Source: Malachius bipustulatus | Lineage: Eukaryota > Arthropoda > Insecta > Coleoptera > Melyridae | Direction: 5' to 3' | Assembly: GCA_910589415.1 (NCBI GenBank) | Contig: OU342633.1 | Coordinates: 7,416,858-7,480,857 of the forward strand | Length of the DNA stretch: 64,000 bases | Part shown: in pieces, positions 54,737 through 64,000 of the stretch | Numbering within the stretch: the stretch's first letter is position 1 | Layout: the number at the start of each line of letters is the position of its first letter | Position numbers and translations under genes: made by a program | The notes under the pieces: generated by a model | Seen by the model: the letters and a program-made list of their open reading frames with translations, nothing else | What the model was told of the DNA's origin: nothing | Databases searched by the model: none

Positions 54737-55289
54737 CAGGGTGTTCTACAAGCTCTATGACAAACTTTGACAGATGGTAGGTTGCTTGATTTTAAACATA
54801 TTTTTTTCAAAAAACATGGGTCCGATTCGTTTTTGTTTAGAAGTTACAAGCATTTAAAAAATCGTAATTTTTCAAGATCAAGGCCCTGTAAAAGGAAAAC
54901 GGTTCAAGATAGAGAAAAACGGCTTACATGTCCCTATTTTAACTTTTCATGTACTATCCTATGGTATAGAAACATTTGTACTTTCTTTTATTTTTGTAAA
55001 TGTGGAGAAATCTCAGATTTTTTCAAATTTTTTATCACCCTGTATAAACATTTCATCTACATCATTGGATAGTACATGAAAAGTTAAAATAGGGACATGT
55101 AAGCCGTTTTTCTCTATCTTGAACCGTTTTACTTTTACAGGGCCTTGAACTTGAAAAATTACGATTTTTTAAATGCTTGTAACTTCTAAACAAAAACGAA
55201 TCGGACCTATGTTTATTAAAAAAAATACGTTTAAAATCAAGCAACCTACCATCTGTCAAAGTTTGTCATAGAGCTTGTAGAACACCCTG
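54737..55289. mobile_element. Fold-back MITE, TA-CAGGGTG family
   Basis: 553 bp flanked by TA. The arms (54737-54965 and 55066-55289) are long inverted copies, with CAGGGTGTTCTACAAGCTCT at the left end. The two arms differ mainly by small changes. A related fragment lies at 20750-20845. Confidence 0.9.
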
Positions 55290-56024
55290 TATAATGGACA
55301 GACACACCATCCGATCGATTATTATCAATTATTATCAATGATTATCAATTATTATCAATTATTATAGTATTAGATATAATTATGTAAGTATTACTAGTCA
55401 TAGACACCGTCGTTATGTAGTGTGTAAGTGTTACCTAATAAACCGGTCAAAACCCAATCAACTTTAATTATCCTGCAACCTCACTCATAGATAATCAAAT
55501 GGCGATCCTGCAACATTACTCCTATTAGTTTATCACATGGCGATCCTGCCAGTTCTACAAACTTTACTATTAGTTTATCACAATACTTTTGGGATTAGAT
55601 ACACCTAAAGGGATTAACTCTCTGCTGCTTTTAGATTATAATTATATATAGCCTTTAAAGGGAACAACCTGTATATTTTGATATTTTTAAGTTGGCTGAG
55701 AAAATTGAATTACGGTGGTTTTCATAGATTCGCTTCAAACTTCAAGTAAGAAACAAGTGAATATCGCAATTTCGCGAAAATTGTGATGTTTTTATTTTAG
55801 ATTTTACAAAAATTTTACAAAAAAAATACATGTATTTCCAGAATTAGGTACATCTTATGTAAACCAAATGAAAAATTTTTGGGCTTTAGTGTACTTAGTT
55901 CTTAAGTTATGACCCGTGACCAACCTTGACCAGACATACCCTGTATATTGATTGAAGAAAGCTGATATGTAATTTACCTTATGCAATAATTATTAATGAT
56001 AACATTGACTAGAAATTTCTAGGC
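55290..56024. other. Non-coding with short repeats
   Basis: 55318-55365 is a short tandem repeat of ATTATCAATT. Around 55500-55570 a CACATGGCGATCCTGC-type unit is partly repeated. A terminus ending ACCCTG-TA lies at 55939-55945. No gene. Confidence 0.45.
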
Positions 56025-56026
56025 AT

Positions 56027-56058
<32 letters not shown>

Positions 56059-58995
56059 TACTCCCATCAACAAGCCAATGGCTTATATCGGATGGGGAAA
56101 AGTACACAAATTAATATAAACTTACTACAATATGAAATAAGAAATGTAATTAAGAGTTTACAATATTAAAAAAAAAGCAGAACGACTACTTGTGACTGCT
56201 CGAACACCAGCTGGTGAGGCAGGCTACATCAGGTCAATGTGGTAAGTTAAAAGAAAAAGAAACAACAAAAAAAAAAGAAATAAATAAAAGTAAAGGCAAC
56301 CTAAGGACTAGAAGAACTAGACGCCGCCAGTAAAAATCGTCTAAGTTGAAGTTCGCTACACGAAAACAGATCAAGGTTTCCATCAACCCTATTAGCAATG
56401 TCACACATGCGATTTAAAGGAGAAAACAAAAGAGTATTTGTCCTTGCGGTTTGAACTCGCAGAAGTTGTTGTTGCCTAAGTGTAACTTGGGGAGTATGGA
56501 AAGAAATCTGGGAAAGAATATCAGGAGAGTCAATGCGTCCATTCAATAAACCCCAAAGGAAACGCACAGCGGTGTACGTACGTCTCGCTTCAAGACTGTT
56601 GAAGTTAAACTCAGCAAGAAGTTTAGAGTGCGGGAAGCCTACAGGAGGATAAGTACCTGTGAATTTAAAATGAAGAAACTTCAAGAAACGTCGGTGTACT
56701 CTCTCCAGATCACTAACTTGACATCTATATACAGGCGACCAGATAATCGAACCGTATTCCAGCTTGGGTAGAATGAAAGCACGAAATAGAGTTGCGAGGG
56801 TAGTAACATTTCTAAAATCCCAAGTATTACGAATAATGTAACCTAGTGCCCTAAACGCAGAGGAGCAAGTATTTTCAATATGTCTATTGAAAGAGAGTTT
56901 GGGAGTAAATATTATACCAAGGTCTTTGAATTCAGAGATCCTCTGGAGAGAGTGGTCCCCAATTGAGTATGACGCTTGGAGCATATTACACTTAAGGCTG
57001 TAGGACATAATATAGCACTTAGAAGTGTTTAATGGTAATTGGTTATTACTGCACCATGTGTTGAGACGGTCAAGGGAGCGCTGGAGCCGCTGGCAATCTT
57101 CAAGCGACTTCACTTCACAGTAAATTTTTAAATCGTCTGCATAGAGAAGATGATTGACCTCAAGACCATCGACGATGTCATTAATAAATAAATTGAAGAA
57201 TAGCGGACCTAATTTAGAGCCTTGAAAAACACCCGACTCGACCGAATAATCGGGAGAGTTAGTGCCGTAATACGAAACATACTGAGATCGGTCGGATAAA
57301 TAATTTGTGAAAAAGTTAACAAGGGCATCAGAAAAACCGAAATTTGAAAGTTTTAAAAGAAGTAAGTCATGGTTTACTCTATCGAAGGCCCTAGAAAAAT
57401 CCATATATGCTACATCAACCTGGGAACGACAGTCGATAATCTCTGAGACGTATTGGGAGAAAGTAAACAGGTTGGTAATAGTGGACCGACCTTTCATGAA
57501 ACCGTGCTGAGCCGAAGAGATAAGAAATCTAACGTGCGGGTATAACACTCTGTATAGAAGTTCCTCGAAAGCCTTCCCAAAGTTGGGTGCTATACAAATT
57601 TGCCTGTAGTTGCAGATCTCAGTTTTGTCGCCTTTTTTGAAGACGGGTATCACCTTGGAACGTTTCCATCGAGTCGGATACCTTCCAGAAGCAATTGAAA
57701 GGTTCAAAATTTTAGTGAGGGGGTAGGAGAATATTGAAGCACAGTCACGTAGGAGAAAAGAGGGAATGCCATCTGGACCGGTAGTTTTAGAGTTTTTGAA
57801 AGCTTTCAGAACACGGCATACTTCAGACTCGGTAAAAGATGACACGGTAAGCGTAGGAACATTTGATGTCGAGAATGTATTCACATACGTTTTTTTGTTC
57901 ACAGCTACCGGCGGGGAATGATCGAAGAAGTCGCGGAAGGACATGAGAATATTGGGAAGACCAGTTACAGAGCTACCATTGCATTTCATAGGATCTGGAG
58001 GACCGGGAGGACCTCGACGATTATTGACAAACGACCAAAATTTTTTTGGATCACTAACTAAGTGTTCTTCAGTCTGGGAAATGAAGTTCTGATACGAATG
58101 TGCAATATCACGCTTAAGTGATGACCTCAGGTGTTTGAATTCTCTATGTGCGTTACAGTTACCGAACCTTTTAAAAGAACGATGAAGAACGGCTTTCCTT
58201 TTTAAGTCAGTTATAATTGAATCTGTAAACCAAGGTGGATATCTATACTTAGGAGCAGGTTTTGTTTTGGGGACGAATAATTCAAATGCATTAAACAGTG
58301 CTGAATAAAACAGATCACAGGCCGCGTCTACATCCGTACAAGCATCAAGTATCGAGCTCCAACCAACACCAGAGAGATGTTCATACAAGCCCTGAAAATT
58401 TGCCAGTTTAAAATTGAACGAAGGGACAGAAGACTTTGTGTTCTTAGTGTTGGTAGGTAAATCTACCGAGTCAGATGGGAAATGAATTTCTAGAGCAGGA
58501 TGGTGATTATCCTCCCTAACCAGAGGATCCTCAGCTCTAAGGGAATCAAGAGGGAAATCCGAGAGAACGAGGTCCAGAATACAATTGTTGAAGTTCTTCA
58601 CAGAGTTAAGCTGAACAAGATTTAGTGCTTCAAATGTTTGATATAAATGTCTAGCGTTGGAATCAGTTGCACAACCTGAAGAGGTTTGAATAGTAGCCAG
58701 CCTAGGACAATTGAAATCGCCTAATATTATTACGCGGTTATTGGTGTAAAGGGCCTCAAGATCGATGAGATAGTCACAGAAGGACAGATACTCATGCGAA
58801 GATAAACTAGGTGGAATGTACACAGATAATATGAGGGTGGGGCTACGAGAAAATTTAACAGAAACACACACAATATCAATAGATGGAACACACAGCTCAC
58901 GTGCTAAAGGCACACGGGTTGAATGAAATTTTGTATTTACCGCAATCAGAACCCCACCTCCGCGAGAAACCCCTAACGCTGAAAGATTCCTATCA
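56025..58995 (-). mobile_element. Non-LTR retrotransposon (CR1/jockey-like), EN-RT ORF, 5' truncated
   Basis: The open frame (58913-56301, about 870 codons; it stays open upstream to about 58980) has an endonuclease part (GGGVLIAVNTKFH, RVIILGDFNCP, REDNHHPALE) and a reverse transcriptase (KNSKTTGPDGIPSFLLRDC, NYRQICIAPNFGKAFEELL, HLLYADDLKIYC). A C-terminal thumb/tail follows (LEYGSIIWSPVYRCQVSDLE). EN residues at the very N-terminus are missing, as expected for 5' truncation. A (AAAT)n tail at 56025-56055 marks the 3' end. 56056-56300 is its 3' UTR. RT catalytic YADD is intact. Confidence 0.85.
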
Positions 58996-60889
58996 TTGTA
59001 ACTTCATAATTGTAACTTCATCTCCATAAATAATTACAAGTACCTAATAAAGCAACCTTTACATCTTTGAACATTTTGGTAACTGCTGTAGCAGTACCTG
59101 CAACAATAGAAAAGGCATGGGGATATTCATTCAAACGGTGTTTACCGTGCAAATAACATCAACAAAAGGACAGGGTTGAGTTTTAAATTTATGACAGGAG
59201 AAAGCGGCAGATTTACGTGAACCGAAGTATACTCAAATTCCGTCTTGCTGGGTCTCAGAGATGTTTCACGTACAATGCAGTTAAAATATTTCACGCTATC
59301 CCTAGTTTTATGAGAACACGTACCCTAAATTTCTTGAAAAAATACTATAAAGTTTATTTACTGGAAATTCAGCAGCGGTTGTGAAGTGATTGTTATTATT
59401 GGTTAAAGTAAATAAGTTGTTAATTTTATTGGCTGGAGGTTAAGTAGAGTAGCTCAGGCTAGACTTCGCCTCCCAGTTTAATTTTGTATTGTAAAATGTA
59501 CAGTACGCAAACAAATAAAGGCTCTTTATTATTATTATTAATATTATTATATATTTTTGGCGGTGTCAAAATAAAGGCATCACTCGCGACTCTCATTTGG
59601 CTATTCTGAAAAATATAAAATATCCTTATAGGTACTCGTAGTTATGTTAGTATTTGATTCTTGGAGTAGGTATGCAATTTTTAATTTAATTTTTTTTAAT
59701 TTTTGACCTGCCTACATGATGATTGAAACATTACTGGGTGCTTTTTTGTATCAAGTTTCTGAAGTATGTGCAATAATTTCATTAGTATGGACGTATACGG
59801 TTGTGAAAAAAAAAGTGATTTATATCCTGAAAAAAATTAAGAATACCAGAACTTTGCAAAACGTAGCAACACTGCTTTGCCATTTTAAATTTTACATTTT
59901 TATTCAAAAAAAAAACTTAAAGAAGACTAATATAAAAATCTTTTGGTGAAAACGGCGTCCAAAAATGTCAGATAGCCATTTATACATTGTGCTTCTTCAA
60001 AGCTGAACTATTTTTTTCTGAAGAGGACCAATAAATCCGAAACATGAGGTCGTAGACTATTCTAAACTTTTTTCCTAACATATGAGGGTCTTTAAGGTAC
60101 AGGGGCAAGTTATATGAGACCTACAGCCAATATTATAAAGACTCATTAGGTTAACGAGCAGATTTCTGTGCTTGTTTTTAAAGCCAATATCGACGTCAAA
60201 TTACTTTTACTAACATTTTTGTAATTACTTTCGTGTCAAGAATAGATAAAATTTAAAAAATTCTACTTAGACTCGATACCTTCTTCAGAAATGGGCACAG
60301 AAATCTGCCCGTTTACTTAATGAGCCTTTATAATACCCGCTGCTAATAAAATATAGAAAAAAAAATTGTTACATTTTCACAAAGTAGGTACCTCGATTAC
60401 AGTCTATATTAAGTATAGACAAAAAACCTGGAATAGATTTCTTTATAAATTTCAAATTTATCTACTGTTACCTTTGTGTCAGTCACCTTTCGTTACGAGC
60501 ACATTTGCAAGAGAATTAAGGATTAAGGTATTAGGAAGTTCCAGGGTCATTACTCCCTACAATAAAGCATCCAATACAAAAGCCATTATTAGGACCTTAA
60601 GCACTTTTTAATGGCTAATTATATGTCTATAATAGGTAGAACTTTCTTACCTTCTTCAGTTCGTTCTGTTCCTGCATTGCAACAAGTGCCCTTCGTTAAA
60701 TTTGACTTCTGTCTGTTCCTTTTATTTTTCTTGTTTTCTTGTTTATTTCTTTATCTCGAAGAGAAGTGTAGTGTTTTCGCTAAGAGTATTTTTTGCGAGT
60801 CATCAATAGCGACAGTGTTGCTTATTGAATAATAACTTTCTGTTATTTGAATATTTTTCAATTTTGCACAAGAACAAAAAATAATAAAC
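58996..60889. other. Non-coding interval upstream of the Skp1-like gene
   Basis: 59450-59560 looks like another LINE 3' end on the plus strand, with AATAAAGG and a (TTA)n tail. The rest is AT-rich. An arthropod-type initiator TCAGTT at about 60656 is a possible transcription start for the gene at 60890. No convincing ORF. Confidence 0.4.
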
Positions 60890-63652
60890 ATGATGAATAT
60901 CGGCGAGTTTTTGGACCAGAATTACCAGAAATATAACTCAGCAGCCAATGGGGTGAGTTTTTGTATTCTATTTGTGAGTTTTTTTTTTCTATTTTGACAA
61001 TTCTACAGACCACCAACACCCGGAATTTTAATTTAAAGTGACCTTTTACATCCAGAGTATTACCGCTTTTTTGATACTTTTTTTTTATTTTTTATGAGAT
61101 GATCTTTGACAAGGTATATAATACCTATTCCTGATGAACCTGCCTCTATAATAACTGAAAAGCAATGGTTTTTATTTTTTTCCCGAACATGTGGACGTTA
61201 AGGGTAGTTTTCGCGGAAAAAATTATCCCTTCAGAAACCGTTTTTCAAAAAATTGATTTCCACGTTCGTCCAGGCAAAAAAAACAGAAATTTTTTTGATT
61301 TTAATTTTTTTTTAACAGCTATTATTGTTATACTTAATGCAAATCTCGCCTGAAAAAATTGAGGAAATCGAGAAGCCGGTCCTTCCATCAGCAAGAAAAA
61401 TGCGATTTTAGGAAGTTCCTCCCCCCGCTATACCCCGAAAATGCAGACATTTTTAGGGGCAGGTTTTTTCGGAATATCATGTATCTTTTCAAGGACTTAT
61501 AAAAAAGTATCGAAAATTGATTCTAAACACTTCACCGTTCTGGCAAAAATTGTAATTTTTGTGATTTTTAATTTTTTTATAAAAATGTTCGCGTGAGATC
61601 GGTTTCATTTTCACATAATATCGGCCGCTGTGTCAATATATCTTTCCCGAAACGCGCCTTTTTTTTGTGAAAAAATGTGATTTCTTTCTTTTCGAAAATA
61701 TACCTTCAAGGATCATATCTCGTGAAAAAATATCAAAAATCGATTCTTATCCCTGATTAATTTATTTTATTTTCTTAATAAATTGTAACGTCAGATCACT
61801 TTCATTTGCCCATAACTGTAGAGATCGTCATTTCCATGCAATTCTTTCATGAAAAAATTAGCTCTTACTAGTAAACACGATTTTTTTTTTGGGAAAAAAC
61901 TTTAAAAAATATTTTTTAAAGCTTTTTTTCCCGAAAATACAGGCTTGTTTAAGAGTAGGTTTTCCCGGAATATGATGTACCCCTTCAAGATCCTCCATCT
62001 CTTATGAAAAAATCCAAAATCGATTCTTTCCCCTGCACCGTTCAGGCAAAAAACTGGAGTTTTGTCGATTTTTAATTTTTTCCTAAAAATGATGACGTCA
62101 TGTCGCTTCATTTTCATTATAAAATAGCGATCGTCGCGTTTGAATGCACATCTTCACTGAAAAAATTGGGGAAATCGAAAAAGCCGCCGTACCAATAACT
62201 TTTTGTGAATTTTCTTAATTTTTTTGATCTTTTTTCCGAAAACACATACGTTTTTACAGTAGGAACAATAATAATTATTATTACCGAAGGGTTCTTTCAA
62301 ATATTTTCCCTTGAAACTTTTTAGGCGATTCATAATATTTTCTTAATAAATCAATATCAACATCAAACTAAACGTTACATATCTTCCAGGAACCCTCCAC
62401 CGAAGGCTCGATGGTGGTATCTTCATCGGAAGGTTACACCTACAAAGTCACCCCCTCGAGCGGTTTGTACTACTGCTCATCTTTGATCCGGGACCTGATG
62501 GATCTGTGCCCGGATGATTCCTCCAAAGAGCCGACGATATTGAAGCACGTCACCACAAAAAGCCTCGTCGTTCTGATCGAGTGGTGCGGCAAGCACCGCA
62601 ACGACCCCAAACCCTCCAAGGAGGAGGACGACGAGAAATTAACGCCGGGGGAGAAGTTGCACGGGCTTCGGTTCCGTGCCTATCCGGAAGCCGATCCTTT
62701 CGACGTGGAATTATTTTCTACCCTGAAAGCGGTGGAGTTTTACGACATCATCGAGGCTGCCACTTATTTGATGGTAGAAAACTTCGCCAAATCGGCCACT
62801 CGAGTGTGGCTTCATTACATGAAGCCGAGGATCGGGAAAGATTTCGAGAAGTAAGACTTGCCTAATTAATTTGTATTTTTTCACCTGTCTACATATCTTC
62901 CAGGAACCCTCCACCGAAGGCTCGATGGTGGTATCTTCATCGGAAGGTTACACCTACAAAGTCACCCCCTCGAGCGGTTTGTACTACTGCTCATCTTTGA
63001 TCCGGGACCTGATGGATCTGTGCCCGGATGATTCCTCCAAAGAGCCGACGATATTGAAGCACGTCACCACAAAAAGCCTCCTCGTTCTGATCGAGTGGTG
63101 CGACAAGCACCGCAACGACCCCAAACCCTCCAAGGAGGAGGACGACGAGAAATTAACGCCGGGGGAGAAGTTGCACGGGCATCGGTTCCGTGCCTATCCA
63201 GAAGCCGATCCTTTCGACGTGGAATTATTTTCTACCCTGAAAGCGGTGGAGTTTTACGACTTCATCGAGGCTGCCACTTATTTGATGGTCGAAAACTTCG
63301 CCAAATCGGCCACTCGAGTGTGGCTTCATTACATGAAACCGAGGATCGGGAAAGATTTCGAGAAGTAAGACTTGCCTAATTAATTTGTATTTTTTTCACC
63401 TGTCTAATCTGCTTGTTTCTCTGTTTCAGCTTTATATTTCCTGAGATATGTGCCCCTGATGAACCATTCAACGTTGGGGTGTTTCACGATGAGAGGGCTC
63501 GATTATTTCTGGAGTCTCATTATAAGCGAGAAAGCTGCGAGAGGGAGGGAGTGAAGAAAGTGACAACAAAATCGAGACAGAATGAACTGCCGTCAACTTC
63601 GAGAGAGGAGGAACCACTGAATCAACAGTTGGAAAAATTGAAGCTCGGCTAG
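60890..63652 (+). CDS. Skp1-like protein gene with duplicated, mutually exclusive exon
   Basis: Exon 1 (60890-60952, 21 codons), exon 2a (62390-62850) or exon 2b (62904-63364), and exon 3 (63430-63652) join in phase to a 248-aa protein. Exon 2 carries the Skp1 POZ-like fold: SSSEGYTYKV, ILKHVTTKSLVVLIEWCGKH, FSTLKAVEFYDIIEAATYL and VWLHYMKPRIGKDFEKN. Skp1 links cullin-1 to F-box proteins in SCF ubiquitin ligases. Standard Skp1 is about 160 aa; this one has a longer loop (GEKLHGLRFRAYPEADPF) and an extra tail of about 75 residues, so it is a divergent paralogue rather than the canonical gene. The long first intron holds degenerate repeats. Polyadenylation signals AATAAAG (63811) and AATAAA (63955) follow. 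Confidence 0.75.
61150..62290. repeat. Degenerate tandem repeats in intron 1 of the Skp1-like gene
   Basis: Blocks with the same outline recur: CCCGAAAAT..., a GGGGCAGGTTTTTTCGGAAT-like stretch and an AAATTGRGGAAATCGARAAGCC stretch, at about 61180-61330, 61350-61560, 61640-61770, 61920-62080 and 62160-62260. They are highly diverged. They look like an old tandem array or a decayed transposon core. Confidence 0.5.
62390..63403 (+). repeat. 514-bp tandem duplication covering exon 2
   Basis: Copy a (exon 62390-62850) and copy b (62904-63364) include the acceptor (CATATCTTCCAG), the 461-nt exon and about 45 nt of donor-side intron. The exons differ at seven positions; four change the protein (Val/Leu, Gly/Asp, Leu/His, Ile/Phe). 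Confidence 0.9.
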
Positions 63653-64000
63653 GGATTTGTGATTCCCTTTTTGAAATTTCATTTGTTTTGATTTATTCGA
63701 ATTTCCTACACTGTACATTATATAGAGGGACGAGCTCAATTAGTTTTTCTTTAGTATTTTAATTAGGGTATTATATACCTAGTATCTTAGCATAAAAATT
63801 TTTATATAAAAATAAAGACGTCACTGTTTAAAAGTCAAAATTTTGATATTGGGAATTGTAAAAAATTGTTTTTTGTTTTTACTTTATCTAATTTTTAAAA
63901 TTAATAATTTTCATTTTATGGAAATTGTGAAAAATATGTACATAACCTACTTCCTAAATAAACTTATTTTCTGTTTATTAAATTTTTTATTCATTCATTT
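63653..64000 (+). other. 3' UTR / downstream region of the Skp1-like gene
   Basis: AT-rich sequence with AATAAAG at 63811 and AATAAA at 63955. No further gene seen. Confidence 0.5.

Noticed and set aside
59716..60832. Three short frames ahead of the Skp1-like gene as host exons
   Set aside because: Low-complexity Leu/Phe/Lys content, no splice phase to the gene, and no domain; more likely 5' flank.
1..64000. CRISPR arrays, bacterial operons, tRNA or rRNA genes
   Set aside because: No direct-repeat/spacer arrays, tRNA-like cloverleaf or rRNA segment was found; the DNA is plainly eukaryotic with introns and transposons.

Overview
The window is nuclear DNA of an insect or another arthropod. 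The evidence is AT-rich intergenic DNA, short GT-AG introns, and insect-type transposons: piggyBac, DD34D and DD41D mariners, P element, Harbinger/ISL2EU, Crypton, Ty3/Gypsy, Pao, copia and jockey-like LINEs. The species cannot be read from the sequence. Only one host-type gene is evident, a Skp1-like gene at 60.9-63.7 kb. Almost everything else is layered mobile DNA.

Layout: 0-10 kb holds broken piggyBac, ISL2EU and Harbinger pieces, two decayed SWIM/YqaJ genes and a tyrosine-recombinase (Crypton-like) gene with an open two-exon frame (4233-5515). 10.3-15.3 kb holds a Gypsy LTR with gag debris, a complete DD41D mariner-type transposon with about 660-bp terminal repeats (11831-14573), and a copia 5' fragment. 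15.6-20.6 kb is a second DD41D transposon with an intact transposase, carrying a nested DD34D mariner (16831-18131). 21-24.5 kb is a broken Gypsy pol with a 3' LTR. 24.5-28.1 kb holds MADF/BESS, Harbinger and Myb/SANT-like genes of transposon origin.

The centrepiece is 28435-52345. I read it as one LTR retrotransposon on the minus strand, with two 1685-bp LTRs that are about 99% identical. A tRNA-Lys-like primer site sits next to the 5' LTR and a purine tract next to the 3' LTR. Its genes run gag (SAP-like segment plus zinc knuckles), a canonical -1 slip site, pol, a complete Ser/Thr protein kinase ORF, and a fourth ORF that repeats the Gag zinc-knuckle module. Splice-acceptor-like sequences precede both extra ORFs. 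Two later insertions inflate it: an EnSpm/CACTA-like transposon in the leader (43046-50500) and a P-type transposon in the 3' UTR (about 30375-35610). Without them the element would be about 11.2 kb. A retroelement carrying a kinase and a duplicated nucleocapsid module is the most unusual system here.

52-59 kb holds a Pao integrase scrap, fold-back MITEs and an 870-codon LINE ORF on the minus strand. 60.9-63.7 kb is the Skp1-like gene, with a 514-bp tandem duplication of its main exon. The reading phase forces the two copies to be used alternatively. Many MITEs and the first DD41D transposon share TA-CAGGGTG termini, which suggests one transposase lineage mobilised many of the repeats.
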